From: Rhodobacterales bacterium | GTDB taxonomy: Bacteria; Pseudomonadota; Alphaproteobacteria; Rhodobacterales; Rhodobacteraceae | Reading direction: 5' to 3' | Length of the DNA: 35,674 bases | Assembly (NCBI GenBank): GCA_003228875.1 | Contig: QIGK01000105.1 | Location: forward strand, 1-35,674 | Shown: in pieces, positions 17,807 to 27,586 of the stretch | Layout: each line of letters starts with the position of its first letter | Position numbering within the stretch: position 1 is the stretch's first letter | Notes under the pieces: model-generated | What the model was told of the DNA's origin: nothing | The model's input: only the letters and a program-made list of their open reading frames with translations | Database searches by the model: none | Made by a program: the position numbers and the translations under genes

Positions 17807-18918
17807 GTGATTGTAAGTTCAACTAGTTTTGTCTTTTTAATCGGTTTTTCTTTAACGCTGCTGGTTTGCACAATTTTAGTGCTGACCAAGGGTGTTCACG
17901 GACGTTTTTCAAATGATCAACAATCTGGTATTCAAAAATTTCATATCGGCAACACGCCCCGGATCGGTGGTGTGGCAATTGCGATTGGGTTCTTTGTTGG
18001 CGCTATATTTTTACCACAGGGGTTCTCTCGCTCTGTTATTTTGATTGGTTTGGCAGGGTTTCCGGCGCTTTTTGTTGGATTGACGGAAGACCTGACAAAA
18101 CAAATTTCGGTGCGGGTTCGGCTTTTTGCGACGATCTTATCCGGGCTGCTTTTTGTTTTTGCCAGCGGCTATGCGCTACAAGATATCGGCATTCCTGCAC
18201 TGAATTTGTTGCTTGATTATCAGGTTGTTTCGTTGCTTTTCACAGCCTTTGCAATTGGCGGCGTGCCAATGCCATAAACCTGATTGACGGGTTTAACGGC
18301 TTGGCAATTGGCACGCTTATATTGATTTCAATTGCGTTTGCTTTGGTTGCGTGGCGTGTGGATGACGGGCTTATTGTGGCCTATGCATTGTTTCTGGCTT
18401 GTATTTTTGCTGGATTTTTCGTGTTAAATTTTCCGTTCGGGAAAATATTTCTGGGGGATGGCGGTGCCTATTTTTCCGGCTATTTAATCGCAACGCTGGC
18501 GGTCATGCTGCCGGTGCGAAACCCTGAAATATCGCCTTGGATCAGTCTTTTGATTTTAGGATACCCGATTACCGAAACGATTGTATCCATTGCTCGGCGG
18601 TTTCTTTCAGATAATGGCAAAATCGGTAGCCCTGATGATGGTCATTTGCACCACCGAATTTATTTTCACTGGTCTGGTTCATTGATGAATCTCTTTGGCA
18701 AAAGATTTTCGCAGAATTCCGTGACCAGTATTATCGTCTGGGTGATTCCGCTGCCTGCTATATATTTTGTTACATTTACAGAGTTGAACACCCCTAATGC
18801 TTTGCAAGCGTTGACGCTGTTGGTTTTGATTTACGGCGTTATGTATTGGGCGACCAAGGCGCGCGCTGGTGGTAAAATTGCCCGACTAACCAGATTGGGA
18901 AAGATGTGGCAAAAATGA
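17807..18918 (+). pseudogene. WecA/MraY-family polyprenyl-phosphate sugar-1-phosphate transferase, frameshifted
   Basis: This is a multi-spanning glycosyl-1-phosphate transferase that would load the first sugar phosphate onto undecaprenyl phosphate. The first part (to a stop at 18275-18277) has HIGNTPRIGGVAIAIGFF and GLTEDL. The second part, in another frame, has NLIDGFNGLAIG, FLGDGGAYFSGYL and DDGHLHHRIY, all hallmark motifs. At 18261-18269 the sequence reads GCGTGCCAAT where GCGTGGCCAAT would give the canonical GGVANAINLIDGFNGLA, so one G is missing next to 18265. The break falls just before the catalytic NAxNLIDG motif, so the protein cannot work as read. I chose the GTG at 17807 over a TTG 7 codons earlier because GGAG lies 7 nt upstream. 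It overlaps gmd by ATGA. Confidence 0.85.
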
Positions 18919-20045
18919 AAAACTGCATTGAAAAAACTGCGTTAATCACCGGTATCACCGGGCAGGACGGTTCTTATCTGGCGGAATATCTTTTGGGCAA
19001 GGGGTATGTTGTTCATGGCATAAAACGCAGATCTTCTTCATTTAATACTCAGCGGATTGACCATATTTATCAGGGGCCGAATGACGGGCAGGGCCGCTTT
19101 CGATTGCATTATGGCGACCTGTCTGATGCGTCAAATATCACTAAAATCATCCAAAATGTGCAACCTGACGAGATTTACAATCTGGCGGCCCAATCCCATG
19201 TGGCGGTCAGTTTTGAAACGCCGGAATATACGGCGGACATTGATGCTTTGGGCAGTTTGCGAATTTTGGAAGCGATACGGCTGCTTGGGCTGGAAAAATC
19301 GACCAAGTTTTATCAAGCGTCGACGTCGGAATTGTTTGGCAAGGTTACTGAAACACCCCAATCGGAAACCACGCCTTTTTACCCGAGATCCCCTTATGCT
19401 GTGGCCAAAATGTATGCCCATTGGATCACGGTAAATTACCGCGAAGCATTCGGGATTTTTGCCTGTAACGGTATTCTGTTTAACCATGAATCGCCCCGGC
19501 GCGGCGAAACTTTTGTTACCCGTAAAATCACCCGTGGTTTGGCCAATATCTCCCAGGGGATCGAACAATGCCTATATTTGGGCAATCTTGATGCAAAACG
19601 TGATTGGGGCCATGCAAAAGACTATGTGCGGATGCAATGGATGATGCTGCAACAGGAATTTCCCGAGGATTTTGTAATCGCCACCGGGGTTCAATTCTCG
19701 GTGCGGGAATTTGTGACGCTGGCAGCACAAAAACTGGGTATTACCCTTAAATTCAAAGGGGTGGGTCTTGATGAAATTGCCATTGTTGAAACGGTTAACT
19801 GGCGGGATTGCCCGGGCATAAAGCGCGGCGACATAATTCTTAGGGTCGATGCGCGGTATTACCGACCCGCCGAGGTCGAAACTTTGTTGGGCGACCCAAG
19901 CAAAGCCAAACGGCTGCTTGGCTGGAAACCTGAAATTACCCTTGACCAACTTTGCGAAGAAATGGTCGGGCTGGATTTGATTGAGGCCAAGAAAACGGCG
20001 CTTTTGCAGGAGCATGGTTTTGAGCCAAACATCTGTGTCGAGTGA
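18915..20045 (+). CDS. gmd: GDP-mannose 4,6-dehydratase
   Basis: This is an extended short-chain dehydrogenase of about 376 aa that converts GDP-mannose to GDP-4-keto-6-deoxymannose. The Rossmann signature [16 protein letters not shown] lies near the N-terminus. STSELFG and the [15 protein letters not shown] active site (Tyr-x-x-x-Lys) follow, then [23 protein letters not shown], the GDP-mannose dehydratase hallmark. I chose the ATG at 18915, which overlaps the preceding stop (ATGA); a GTG 3 codons earlier is possible. With fcl it makes GDP-L-fucose, using GDP-mannose from the downstream manC. Confidence 0.96.
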   Translation: MKNCIEKTALITGITGQDGSYLAEYLLGKGYVVHGIKRRSSSFNTQRIDHIYQGPNDGQGRFRLHYGDLSDASNITKIIQNVQPDEIYNLAAQSHVAVSFETPEYTADIDALGSLRILEAIRLLGLEKSTKFYQASTSELFGKVTETPQSETTPFYPRSPYAVAKMYAHWITVNYREAFGIFACNGILFNHESPRRGETFVTRKITRGLANISQGIEQCLYLGNLDAKRDWGHAKDYVRMQWMMLQQEFPEDFVIATGVQFSVREFVTLAAQKLGITLKFKGVGLDEIAIVETVNWRDCPGIKRGDIILRVDARYYRPAEVETLLGDPSKAKRLLGWKPEITLDQLCEEMVGLDLIEAKKTALLQEHGFEPNICVE

Positions 20046-21003
20046 CGGAAAAATTTTTGTGGCGGGCCATAATGGCATGGTTGGTAGGGCAGTAATGCGC
20101 GCCCTGCATGCCCAAGGCATGACCAATATTATTATTCGTGAACGAACTGATCTTGACTTGTGCAACCAGCAACAGGTGCAGCAATTTTTTAAGTTTGAAA
20201 AAATTGATCAGATTTATATTTGTGCGGCAAAGGTTGGCGGCATTCAGGCAAATAACGAATATCCTGCCGAATTTATTTATGAAAACATGATGATAGAGGC
20301 CAATTTGATCCATGCAGCCCATAGGGCTGACACGGATAAAATTATGTTTCTGGGTTCAAGTTGTATTTACCCTGCCAACGGTACGCAACCGATCGTTGAA
20401 GATGCGTTATTGACCGGCAAGCTAGAGCCAACAAACGAAGCGTATGCATTGGCCAAAATCGCAGGTATCAAATTATGTGAAAGCTATAACCGGCAGTATG
20501 ACAGGGATTTCCGTTGCCTGATGCCTTGCAATCTTTATGGCAGTTTTGACAATTATCACTTAGCAAACGCCCATGTGATTCCGGCGCTATTGCATCGGTT
20601 TCACCAAGCAACCGCGCAAAAGGCCAAAAAAATTGATATTTGGGGCAGCGGTAATGCCATGCGGGAATTTTTATACGTTGACGATCTGGCAGCAGCTTGT
20701 GTGCAAATGATGGCGCTGCCGCGCAGTGAGATTCAGGCGGCGGTAATGCCGATGGTCTCGCATATCAATATTGGTTCTGGTCAGGATGTGTCGATCAAGA
20801 GGCTAAGCAAAATGATCGCCAAAATTACCGGTTTTTCAGGTGTGCTGAATTTTGATGTAACCAAACCCGAAGGTGTGGCCCGAAAGCTTTTGGACAGTTC
20901 CTTGGCAAATTCACTGGGGTGGTTTCCGCAAGTGGGGTTACAAGAAGGGCTGGAACTGGCTTATGGTTGGTTTGTTAAAAATCAGGCCAAGTTTAGGAAT
21001 TGA
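20020..21003 (+). CDS. fcl: GDP-L-fucose synthase
   Basis: This 327-aa epimerase/reductase completes GDP-L-fucose synthesis from the Gmd product. Features are the NADP fold [25 protein letters not shown], the active site YALAKIAG (Tyr-x-x-x-Lys), [21 protein letters not shown] and [16 protein letters not shown]. The start is uncertain: the ATG at 20014 is only 1 nt from AGGAG, whereas TTG at 20020 lies 7 nt from it and gives a better ribosome binding site. I chose the latter. It overlaps gmd by about 26 bp, so it is translationally coupled. Confidence 0.93.
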   Translation: MSQTSVSSDGKIFVAGHNGMVGRAVMRALHAQGMTNIIIRERTDLDLCNQQQVQQFFKFEKIDQIYICAAKVGGIQANNEYPAEFIYENMMIEANLIHAAHRADTDKIMFLGSSCIYPANGTQPIVEDALLTGKLEPTNEAYALAKIAGIKLCESYNRQYDRDFRCLMPCNLYGSFDNYHLANAHVIPALLHRFHQATAQKAKKIDIWGSGNAMREFLYVDDLAAACVQMMALPRSEIQAAVMPMVSHINIGSGQDVSIKRLSKMIAKITGFSGVLNFDVTKPEGVARKLLDSSLANSLGWFPQVGLQEGLELAYGWFVKNQAKFRN

Positions 21004-21004
21004 A

Positions 21005-22441
21005 ATGACAAAAGCAAACCCAGTTGAGCAGGATATTTTGCCGGTTATTCTTGCAGGCGGATCGGGCACCCGACTTTGGCCTTTGTCGCGAAAACATTAT
21101 GCAAAACAATATCTTGCGATTGGCAGTGATAAAACCATGTTGCAAGAAACATTGTTGCGTCTGACCGGAATACCGCATTTGCCACCGATTCTGATCTGCA
21201 ACGAGGAAACCCGTTTCTTGGCGGCTGAACAAGTTCGGCAATCATCGGTTGATGATGCTTTGATCATGCTGGAACCTGTGGGGCGCAACACTGCGCCAGC
21301 ATTGGCCTTGGCGGCCTTGGAAGCGGTATGTGGCGGCAATGATCCGATTTTATTGGCAATGCCCGCAGACCATAAAATCGCGGATACAGCCGCGTTTCAT
21401 CGGGCGGTTTTACAAGCGGCGGAATTGGCTGCGTCGGGCCATCTGGTGACTTTTGGCATCCAGCCAAATGCCCCTGAAACCGGATACGGATATATTCTTG
21501 CAGGTGAAAATATTGCAGCTTCAACCGCCAAACATGTGGTTCGTTTTGTTGAAAAACCGGATTTAGAAACCGCCAAACAGTTTTTATCGCAGGGCGGGTA
21601 TTTCTGGAATAGCGGGATTTTCATGTTTAAGGCCAGCCAATATTTATCAGAGCTGGAAAGCTTTCGCCCCGATATATTACGCGCCTGTCAGGATGCTTTT
21701 GCTGGCCGGAAACGTGACCTAGATTTTGTGCGTTACAGCAAGCAGGCCTTTTTGGATTGCCCCGCACAATCCATCGATTTTGCTGTAATGGAAAAAACAG
21801 TATCATCCGCTGTTGTGCCGTTTGACGCGGGTTGGAAGGACATAGGGTCGTGGACCGCGCTGTGGGAAAACGCCACAAAAGACAAAGCTGGGAACTGCAT
21901 TGTCGGGGATGTTCTAAACGAAAACGGCAGCGGAAATTACATCAATTCCGGCCATCGGCTGGTGGTGGCTATCGGTGCAAAAGACATGGTTATTGTTGAA
22001 ACTAAAGACGTGGTGTTTGTTGCTGCAAAAAGCGAGGTTGAAAACATTAAATCGGTTGTTGAAACCTTAAAAGCTGTGGGTCGAGAAGAGGTAAATTACC
22101 ACCGAGACGTTTATCGGCCATGGGGGAAATACGATACAATTGATGTGGGTGAGCGATATCAGGTTAAGCGCATAACCGTTAATCCGGGCGCCAAATTATC
22201 GGTGCAAAAACATCACCATCGGGCAGAACATTGGGTGGTTGTCAAAGGCACTGCCAAGGTGACGCGCGGTGATCAAACCCTTTTGCTGAGCGAAAACCAG
22301 TCTACGTATATTCCGCTTGGTGAAATCCACGCGCTGGAAAACCCTGGGCTGGTGGCGCTGGAATTGATCGAAGTGCAATCGGGCAGCTATCTGGGCGAGG
22401 ATGATATTATCCGGTTTGAGGACAAATATGGCCGCAGTTGA
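21005..22441 (+). CDS. manC: mannose-1-phosphate guanylyltransferase/mannose-6-phosphate isomerase
   Basis: This is a 478-aa bifunctional type II PMI/GMP enzyme producing GDP-mannose. The N-terminal nucleotidyltransferase carries VILAGGSGTRLWPLSRKHYAKQY, then FVEKPD and the catalytic FWNSGIFMF segment. The C-terminal cupin carries the isomerase signature VNPGAKLSVQKHHHRAEHWVVV (metal-binding His). The frame is open far upstream, but the ATG at 21005 follows the fcl stop by 1 nt and starts MTKANPVEQDILPVILAGG, matching family N-termini. It feeds gmd-fcl. Its last 14 bp overlap the flippase gene. Confidence 0.96.
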   Translation: MTKANPVEQDILPVILAGGSGTRLWPLSRKHYAKQYLAIGSDKTMLQETLLRLTGIPHLPPILICNEETRFLAAEQVRQSSVDDALIMLEPVGRNTAPALALAALEAVCGGNDPILLAMPADHKIADTAAFHRAVLQAAELAASGHLVTFGIQPNAPETGYGYILAGENIAASTAKHVVRFVEKPDLETAKQFLSQGGYFWNSGIFMFKASQYLSELESFRPDILRACQDAFAGRKRDLDFVRYSKQAFLDCPAQSIDFAVMEKTVSSAVVPFDAGWKDIGSWTALWENATKDKAGNCIVGDVLNENGSGNYINSGHRLVVAIGAKDMVIVETKDVVFVAAKSEVENIKSVVETLKAVGREEVNYHRDVYRPWGKYDTIDVGERYQVKRITVNPGAKLSVQKHHHRAEHWVVVKGTAKVTRGDQTLLLSENQSTYIPLGEIHALENPGLVALELIEVQSGSYLGEDDIIRFEDKYGRS

Positions 22442-23810
22442 GCCAGCAAATATCACCTCGAAGCAGGCTGTTTGGTCTAAAAAACCTGTGCGCGAAACAA
22501 TTTCTGTATTTGGTATAAAAATAGCAGCACTTGTCGCTGGCTTTTTGAGTATTTCTTTGCTGGCGAAAATGGTGCCGCAACAGGATTTAGGGCTTTATCT
22601 GTTAATCTTCAGCCTTTCAGGGTTTTTTGGTATTTGCATGCAATTTGGCCTAGGCAGTGCAACCTTAAAACTGGTTGCTGAGATGGTTGCGCTTGGGCAA
22701 AAAGCAAATACAGGCCAGACGATTGCGGCGGCTTTTCGCAACATGCTAATCGGATTTGGAATTTTTGCGATACTCTGGCTTTTGGGCGCGGATGGTCTGG
22801 TTTTAGACCGCCTGTTTTCGGTTGATTCAACGATGTTTATCAGCGCAATCCTGTTAATATGGTCTGGTTTGTTCGCAGCACAAAAGCTGATCTCCGAAAG
22901 CTTGCGAGGTTTGCATATGACCCGCGCCGCAGTTCTTTTTGACGGTGCGGGCAGCGCGCTAATACTGGCTGTTGGCTTGCTGGCAATGTTCGCGTTAACG
23001 CAAAAAATCCAACTTGAAACAGCACTGGTTTTAGCTGTGCTGGCGGTTGTGTGCATGGTGGTTACAGGGTTTTACCTTTTGCAAAAATCCACCGGATTTC
23101 TTTCATTTGGCGTTAAGGCGCAACAATACGGAATGCTGGTGTTGGCAGCGCCGATGTTCTTGACCGAAATTGCAATTTTTATGAATAATTACGCAGATTT
23201 GTGGGTTATTGCGGCTTTTTTGCCAGCCCAAGAAGTCGCATCCTATGGGGTTGTTTTGCGTGTTGCCATGTTGGTGATGTTGCCCAGTATTGTTGTGAAT
23301 GCCATCATTGCACCAAAAATTATTCACCTTAATGCGACGGGAAACCTTAGCAGCCTTAACCGGCTATTGGGGCTTAGCGCAATGTTTGCTTTTGTGCCGA
23401 CGCTTTTCATGGTCATCCTTTTGTTTTTATTTGGCCAGCTTGCCTTAGAAATTCTGTTTGGCACTGCCTACTCAAAAGCTTTTGGTGTGTTGATGGTTTT
23501 GTGCGCTGGCCGGTTGATCAATGTGTTTACCGGTTCTTGCGGGCTTTGTCTTTTATTGTGCGGACAGGCAAAAAAAATGATGGTGTCAACAGTGATATTC
23601 TCAGCCATTTCCCTTATTCTGGCGCTGGTTTTGGTCAATAAATATGGTGCAATGGGGGTGGCATCAGGGTTTGCCATCGGCATGGCTGGCCAGAATATCA
23701 TTCAATATCTGATGGTCAAAAAACTGCTAAAAGTGTCCAGCGTGGCAAATATTTGGTTGTTGATTCCGCAAAACTTCGCAAGCCGCAAGATCGTGCAGGG
23801 TGCGAAATGA
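22428..23810 (+). CDS. Wzx-like polysaccharide flippase
   Basis: This is a 460-aa polytopic membrane protein with about 12 hydrophobic segments, resembling the oligosaccharide flippase/RfbX group (MATE-like superfamily). The N-terminus has ISVFGIKIAALVAGFLSISLLAKMVPQQDLGLYLLIFSL, the first-helix pattern of this family. I chose the ATG at 22428 because GAGG lies 6 nt upstream; the frame is open 9 codons earlier. It would flip undecaprenyl-linked repeat units to the periplasm. It overlaps manC by 14 bp and the next gene by ATGA. Confidence 0.85.
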   Translation: MAAVEPANITSKQAVWSKKPVRETISVFGIKIAALVAGFLSISLLAKMVPQQDLGLYLLIFSLSGFFGICMQFGLGSATLKLVAEMVALGQKANTGQTIAAAFRNMLIGFGIFAILWLLGADGLVLDRLFSVDSTMFISAILLIWSGLFAAQKLISESLRGLHMTRAAVLFDGAGSALILAVGLLAMFALTQKIQLETALVLAVLAVVCMVVTGFYLLQKSTGFLSFGVKAQQYGMLVLAAPMFLTEIAIFMNNYADLWVIAAFLPAQEVASYGVVLRVAMLVMLPSIVVNAIIAPKIIHLNATGNLSSLNRLLGLSAMFAFVPTLFMVILLFLFGQLALEILFGTAYSKAFGVLMVLCAGRLINVFTGSCGLCLLLCGQAKKMMVSTVIFSAISLILALVLVNKYGAMGVASGFAIGMAGQNIIQYLMVKKLLKVSSVANIWLLIPQNFASRKIVQGAK

Positions 23811-24583
23811 AGGCTGGTTTATCAATCGATCAAAACCCCTCGTTTAATGTTTTGGGGTTAGACATAACCGTGACTGACCTTTCACACGCTTCGCAGCAAA
23901 TTATTGATTGGGCTGATGACAGCATTGGTCGGTTTATTTGCGTTCGGGATGTGCATGGGGTGATGCTGTCGGTGAATTCCCCGCGTTTGTTGCAGCTACA
24001 CCAAAAGGCCGCGATGATAACACCTGACGGTATGCCCTTGGTTTGGCTTGGCAAATTGACGGGGCATAAAATTGGCCGAGTCTGCGGTGCGGATTTGATG
24101 GAAAATTTGATTATGCAAAGCCAGACAAAACGGCTGCGCCACTATTTTTTGGGAGGAAAACCGGGGGTCGCTGAAACACTGGCCAAGACTTTTTGTGAAA
24201 AAAACCCGCAAACTTTGATTGTCGGCGTTGAAAGCCCGCCATTTAGGGAATTTTCAGCCCAAGAATCCGATGCGATGATTGCGCGGATCAAAGCAAGCGG
24301 CGCTGATATTGTCTGGATCGGCATGTCCACGCCTAAACAGGAAATTTGGATGCATAGGGTATATAAGTCGTTGGGCGTAACGTTAATTGGCGTTGGCGCG
24401 GCGTTTGATTTTCATAGTGGACAGGTTGCCCGAGCCCCGCTGTGGATGCAAAAATCTGGTCTGGAATGGCTACACCGTCTGGTTTCAGAACCGCGTCGAT
24501 TATGGCGGAGATATTTAATTTTGGCGCCAAAATTTGTCTGGAAAGTGCTTTGTCAAAAAATGACCATCGGTAAGCGCCTGTGA
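23807..24583 (+). CDS. WecG/TagA/CpsF-family glycosyltransferase (GT26)
   Basis: This 258-aa membrane-associated glycosyltransferase adds a sugar (often an acetylmannosamine-type residue) to a lipid-linked precursor. It shows the family's conserved segments: TPDGMPLVWLGKL, CGADLMENLI, FLGGKPGVAETLA, SGADIVWIGMSTPKQEIWM and GVGAAFDFHSGQVARAP, and ends in SEPRRLWRRYL. The ATG at 23807 overlaps the flippase stop (ATGA). A UDP-GlcNAc 2-epimerase further along (30270) could supply ManNAc for it, which is an inference. Confidence 0.93.
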   Translation: MKAGLSIDQNPSFNVLGLDITVTDLSHASQQIIDWADDSIGRFICVRDVHGVMLSVNSPRLLQLHQKAAMITPDGMPLVWLGKLTGHKIGRVCGADLMENLIMQSQTKRLRHYFLGGKPGVAETLAKTFCEKNPQTLIVGVESPPFREFSAQESDAMIARIKASGADIVWIGMSTPKQEIWMHRVYKSLGVTLIGVGAAFDFHSGQVARAPLWMQKSGLEWLHRLVSEPRRLWRRYLILAPKFVWKVLCQKMTIGKRL

Positions 24584-25473
24584 AATTATCTGTTCTTACC
24601 GCTGCTTTTAATATGGACGCTCTGGTGGAGCAGACCCTTAAATCAATTAGTGGTCAAACAAAACGACCCGAGCTTATTCTTATTGATGCGGCGTCAAGCG
24701 ATGGCAGTTTGGCGATTTATGAGCGCTATAAAAATACCATTGATGTATTGGTTTCCGAACCAGATGACGGCCAGTATCACGCCATAAACAAAGGCATGAA
24801 ACTGGCGACCGGTGAGATATTATGCTGGCTTAACGCCGATGACATTTTGATGCCATGGACCGCATCGGTCGTGACTGAAATCTTTGAGAAATACCCTGAT
24901 ATAATGTGGATTACCGGCTTGCCGTCTTTTCTGAATGGCACGGGGCAATTGGTTCAGGTTCAGAAAAATCTGGCGGCATTTCCACAAAAATCAATTGCTG
25001 AGGGCCGTTATTCAGGCTGTTACGCTGGTTATTTACAACAAGAAAGCATGTTTTGGCGGCGTTCGCTTTGGGACAAAGTTGGCGGGCTTAACACCGAATA
25101 CAAATTGGCCGCTGATTTTGATTTATGGACAAGATTTGCAAAAATAGCGCCTTTGGTGCCTGTCGATATTCCGCTGGCGGCATTTCGAGAAAGACCCGGA
25201 GCGCAGCGTTCATCAGAATTCGCAGATCAATATGTTTGGGAGGTTAAAAAGGTTTGCCAAAACCTTCAGCCTGCCAATTTTTTCTGGCGGTTTTTTGCAA
25301 ACAAGGGCGTTGTGCTGCAAAATATCTGCCGGATGTTCAGGCTCAAGCGAAGCCGCGCTATTATTTATTCGCGTAAAAAAATGGCTTGGCAGCAGGTCAA
25401 TTCCATACGCTCGGTGTCGCGGGTGACGTTTCAGCAGCTTTGGCACGAATTTTTGATGCGGCGGCGATCATGA
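24580..25473 (+). CDS. glycosyltransferase family 2
   Basis: This is a 297-aa GT-A fold glycosyltransferase. It begins KLSVLTAAFNMDALVEQTLKSI, carries DAASSDGS and SEPDDGQYHAINKGMKLATGEILCWLNADD (the DXD-like metal-binding NADD), and has an acceptor-side LAADFDLWTRFA. The start is GTG at 24580, overlapping the previous stop (GTGA). It would transfer a nucleotide-sugar residue to the growing repeat unit on the cytoplasmic face. Donor specificity is unknown. Confidence 0.9.
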   Translation: MKLSVLTAAFNMDALVEQTLKSISGQTKRPELILIDAASSDGSLAIYERYKNTIDVLVSEPDDGQYHAINKGMKLATGEILCWLNADDILMPWTASVVTEIFEKYPDIMWITGLPSFLNGTGQLVQVQKNLAAFPQKSIAEGRYSGCYAGYLQQESMFWRRSLWDKVGGLNTEYKLAADFDLWTRFAKIAPLVPVDIPLAAFRERPGAQRSSEFADQYVWEVKKVCQNLQPANFFWRFFANKGVVLQNICRMFRLKRSRAIIYSRKKMAWQQVNSIRSVSRVTFQQLWHEFLMRRRS

Positions 25474-26423
25474 CTCCGATTTTTTTGTTTTCCTTGCCGC
25501 GATCCGGTTCAACTTTGTTGCAAAATATTCTGTCAGGCCACAGTGAAATCACCACGCGCGCAGAGCCATGGATTTTGTTGCCATTACTATCTGCGCGTAA
25601 ACAAAATCATTTGGTTGCTGACCACGATCATTCGGTGTTGATTGACGCATTGTCCGATTTTTGTGAAACCTTGCCAAATGGTGAAGCTGATTACACCGAT
25701 GCTGTCAGGAATTTTGCGTTGGAGCTGTATGGTAAGATCGGAAACACGACATATTTTTTGGATAAAACACCGCGTTATTCTTTGATTGCCCCTGAAATTA
25801 TCCAGACCTTTCCTGACGCAAAATTTGTATTTCTATGGCGAAATCCATTGGCAATCATGGTTTCCATGATTGAAACTTGGGGGCAAGGAAAGTGGAATTT
25901 GTATCGGTATTATGTCGATATTTTCAAAGGGTTAGACCTGTTACTTCAAGCAAGGCAAACGCTGGGTGACGGGGCAGTTGACCTCAGGTTTGAGGATTTG
26001 TTGAACACGCCAAATTCGCAGCTTAAACTAATTTCGGACTATTTAAGTCTTGAAATTACGTTGCAAGATTTGACGACGGACAGCCCATATTTGAGTGATG
26101 CCAAGATGGGTGACCCGGGACTTGGTAAGAAATTTGATAGCCTTTCTAGCCAGCCCGTGAATGCTTGGAAAGCCTCGGTTAAAAACCCGTTGCGCCGCCA
26201 TTGGATGCGGCGGTATTTACGGCAGATTGGGCAAAATAAACTGGCGTTAATGGGGTATGATCTTGGGGCGCTTATGCATGAACTTGATCAGACAAACGGC
26301 GTTTGGAAACATTTATTCAGCGACGCTAGGCTGATGACTTATGGCTGGTTTTACCGTTGGTTTAATCTGCCGACATTGCGAAAAAAAGCGGCCGGCGCGC
26401 GTCCGGTTCTTGTGCAAAAATGA
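25470..26423 (+). CDS. sulfotransferase family protein
   Basis: This 317-aa sulfotransferase has the PAPS 5'-phosphosulfate loop IFLFSLPRSGSTLLQNIL at residues about 4-21. FVFLWRNPLAIMVSMIETWG supplies the 3'-phosphate-binding Arg and Ser pattern, and the terminal region is basic. I chose the ATG at 25470, which overlaps the GT2 stop (ATGA) and puts the P-loop at the N-terminus. It lies within a tightly coupled GDP-fucose/polysaccharide operon, so a carbohydrate or lipid-linked glycan acceptor is likely, although not shown. It could modify sugars in the polymer. Confidence 0.82.
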   Translation: MTPIFLFSLPRSGSTLLQNILSGHSEITTRAEPWILLPLLSARKQNHLVADHDHSVLIDALSDFCETLPNGEADYTDAVRNFALELYGKIGNTTYFLDKTPRYSLIAPEIIQTFPDAKFVFLWRNPLAIMVSMIETWGQGKWNLYRYYVDIFKGLDLLLQARQTLGDGAVDLRFEDLLNTPNSQLKLISDYLSLEITLQDLTTDSPYLSDAKMGDPGLGKKFDSLSSQPVNAWKASVKNPLRRHWMRRYLRQIGQNKLALMGYDLGALMHELDQTNGVWKHLFSDARLMTYGWFYRWFNLPTLRKKAAGARPVLVQK

Positions 26424-27586
26424 CCTCCGCTTGCAAACCAGCACATCAGACAACCGGGGTTGATCTGGCTATGGCGCTGGTTTTTCTGGCTTTAGGGCTA
26501 AATTTTTTGCTGTTGCTAGACCCAAGCGACACTAATTTTGGTCTTGGATTTCGCGTCGGATTTGCGCCTATTTTGTTGCTTTGTTTCGCCTATATCAGCG
26601 TATTTCGGATAGATTTTTCTGACCGTTTGGTATCAGGGCTTGATATAGGCGTGTTTTTATTAATTTTGATTTCAATCATCGGCGGGCTTTGGTTTCAGTG
26701 GCAAAATTCAATTAGTTTTGGCGAAACATTTGGTCGATGGGGACTTTTGGCCCTGACATATTTTTTGGCAAAAGGCATTTTTCGGGCAAAACCAAGGGCT
26801 GATTTATTTATTGAGCTTTTTCAAAAATACGTCTTTTGGGCTGGCATGGTCATGTTTTCCTTGCTTGTTTTGTGGCGGCTACAGGTTTTTGAGGGTGTAA
26901 ACCAAGCCAATCAAAACCTGTTTCACGAAGAAATATTTATTTTGGCTGCGTTGCCGTTTTTGCCTTCATTTGGCCAAATATCCAGAATGGTCTTGGCGAT
27001 CATTGCTGTGTTTGCCGGTTTACTGACCTTCAAAATAAGTGGGTTTCTGATTGCTTTGCTGGTGATATTTGGCGTTATCCTGCAAACCTGCAAAACATGG
27101 CGTTGGCAATCGAACGTGGCTGGATTTTTTTTGGCGGTTGCTGCGCTGATTTTGGTTGTATCGCTAGCAATCATAACAATCGGCGACCAATTGCCAGACG
27201 GAAACGTCGCGACCCGCTCTGTCACTTATGCATTTAGGCTGCAACAATTCATGGCCTCTCCGATTGTTGGGAATTTCTTTCAAATGCCTTCAGAAATTGA
27301 TGTCGGCTGGGGCGATATCGTTTCCCATTCTGATTTTCTTGATCTTTTGGCAGGGCTTGGCATTGTTGGCGCAATGCTTTTTACCATACCGATTTTTGCT
27401 TTGCTGATCAAACCTGCGACGCAACAAATGGATAGTTTGTTTGTCAAACTTCTGATCCTTGGCTTTTTAATCGTGGCTGCCATCAATCCGGTTTTGATGA
27501 ACCCGAACACCGCGTTTTTATTTTGGCTTTCCGTCGGGTATTTATCTGCACTCAATTCCAGAAAAGTGAATAAAACCAATGGCTGA
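26420..27586 (+). CDS. Wzy/O-antigen ligase-like polymerase
   Basis: This is a 388-aa membrane protein with about ten hydrophobic segments. It has a large periplasmic stretch (about 265-305) containing RSVTYAFRLQQFMASPIVGNFF and DIVSHSDFLDLLAGLGIVG. The latter (His-x-Asp-x-x, then Gly-Leu-Gly-x-x-Gly) is the typical Wzy_C/O-antigen-ligase signature. It would polymerise repeat units flipped by the Wzx-like protein. It overlaps the sulfotransferase stop (ATGA). It is distinct from the ligase-like half of the chimera at 15040-16473. Confidence 0.8.
   Translation: MTSACKPAHQTTGVDLAMALVFLALGLNFLLLLDPSDTNFGLGFRVGFAPILLLCFAYISVFRIDFSDRLVSGLDIGVFLLILISIIGGLWFQWQNSISFGETFGRWGLLALTYFLAKGIFRAKPRADLFIELFQKYVFWAGMVMFSLLVLWRLQVFEGVNQANQNLFHEEIFILAALPFLPSFGQISRMVLAIIAVFAGLLTFKISGFLIALLVIFGVILQTCKTWRWQSNVAGFFLAVAALILVVSLAIITIGDQLPDGNVATRSVTYAFRLQQFMASPIVGNFFQMPSEIDVGWGDIVSHSDFLDLLAGLGIVGAMLFTIPIFALLIKPATQQMDSLFVKLLILGFLIVAAINPVLMNPNTAFLFWLSVGYLSALNSRKVNKTNG

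Noticed and set aside
18265-18301. Programmed frameshift in the WecA-like gene
   Set aside because: There is no slippery heptamer or downstream stem at the break. Family members are continuous, so a deletion or base-calling error is more likely.
19572-20165. Minus-strand open frame of 197 codons over gmd/fcl
   Set aside because: It is antisense to two strongly conserved enzymes with clear motifs and has no independent support.
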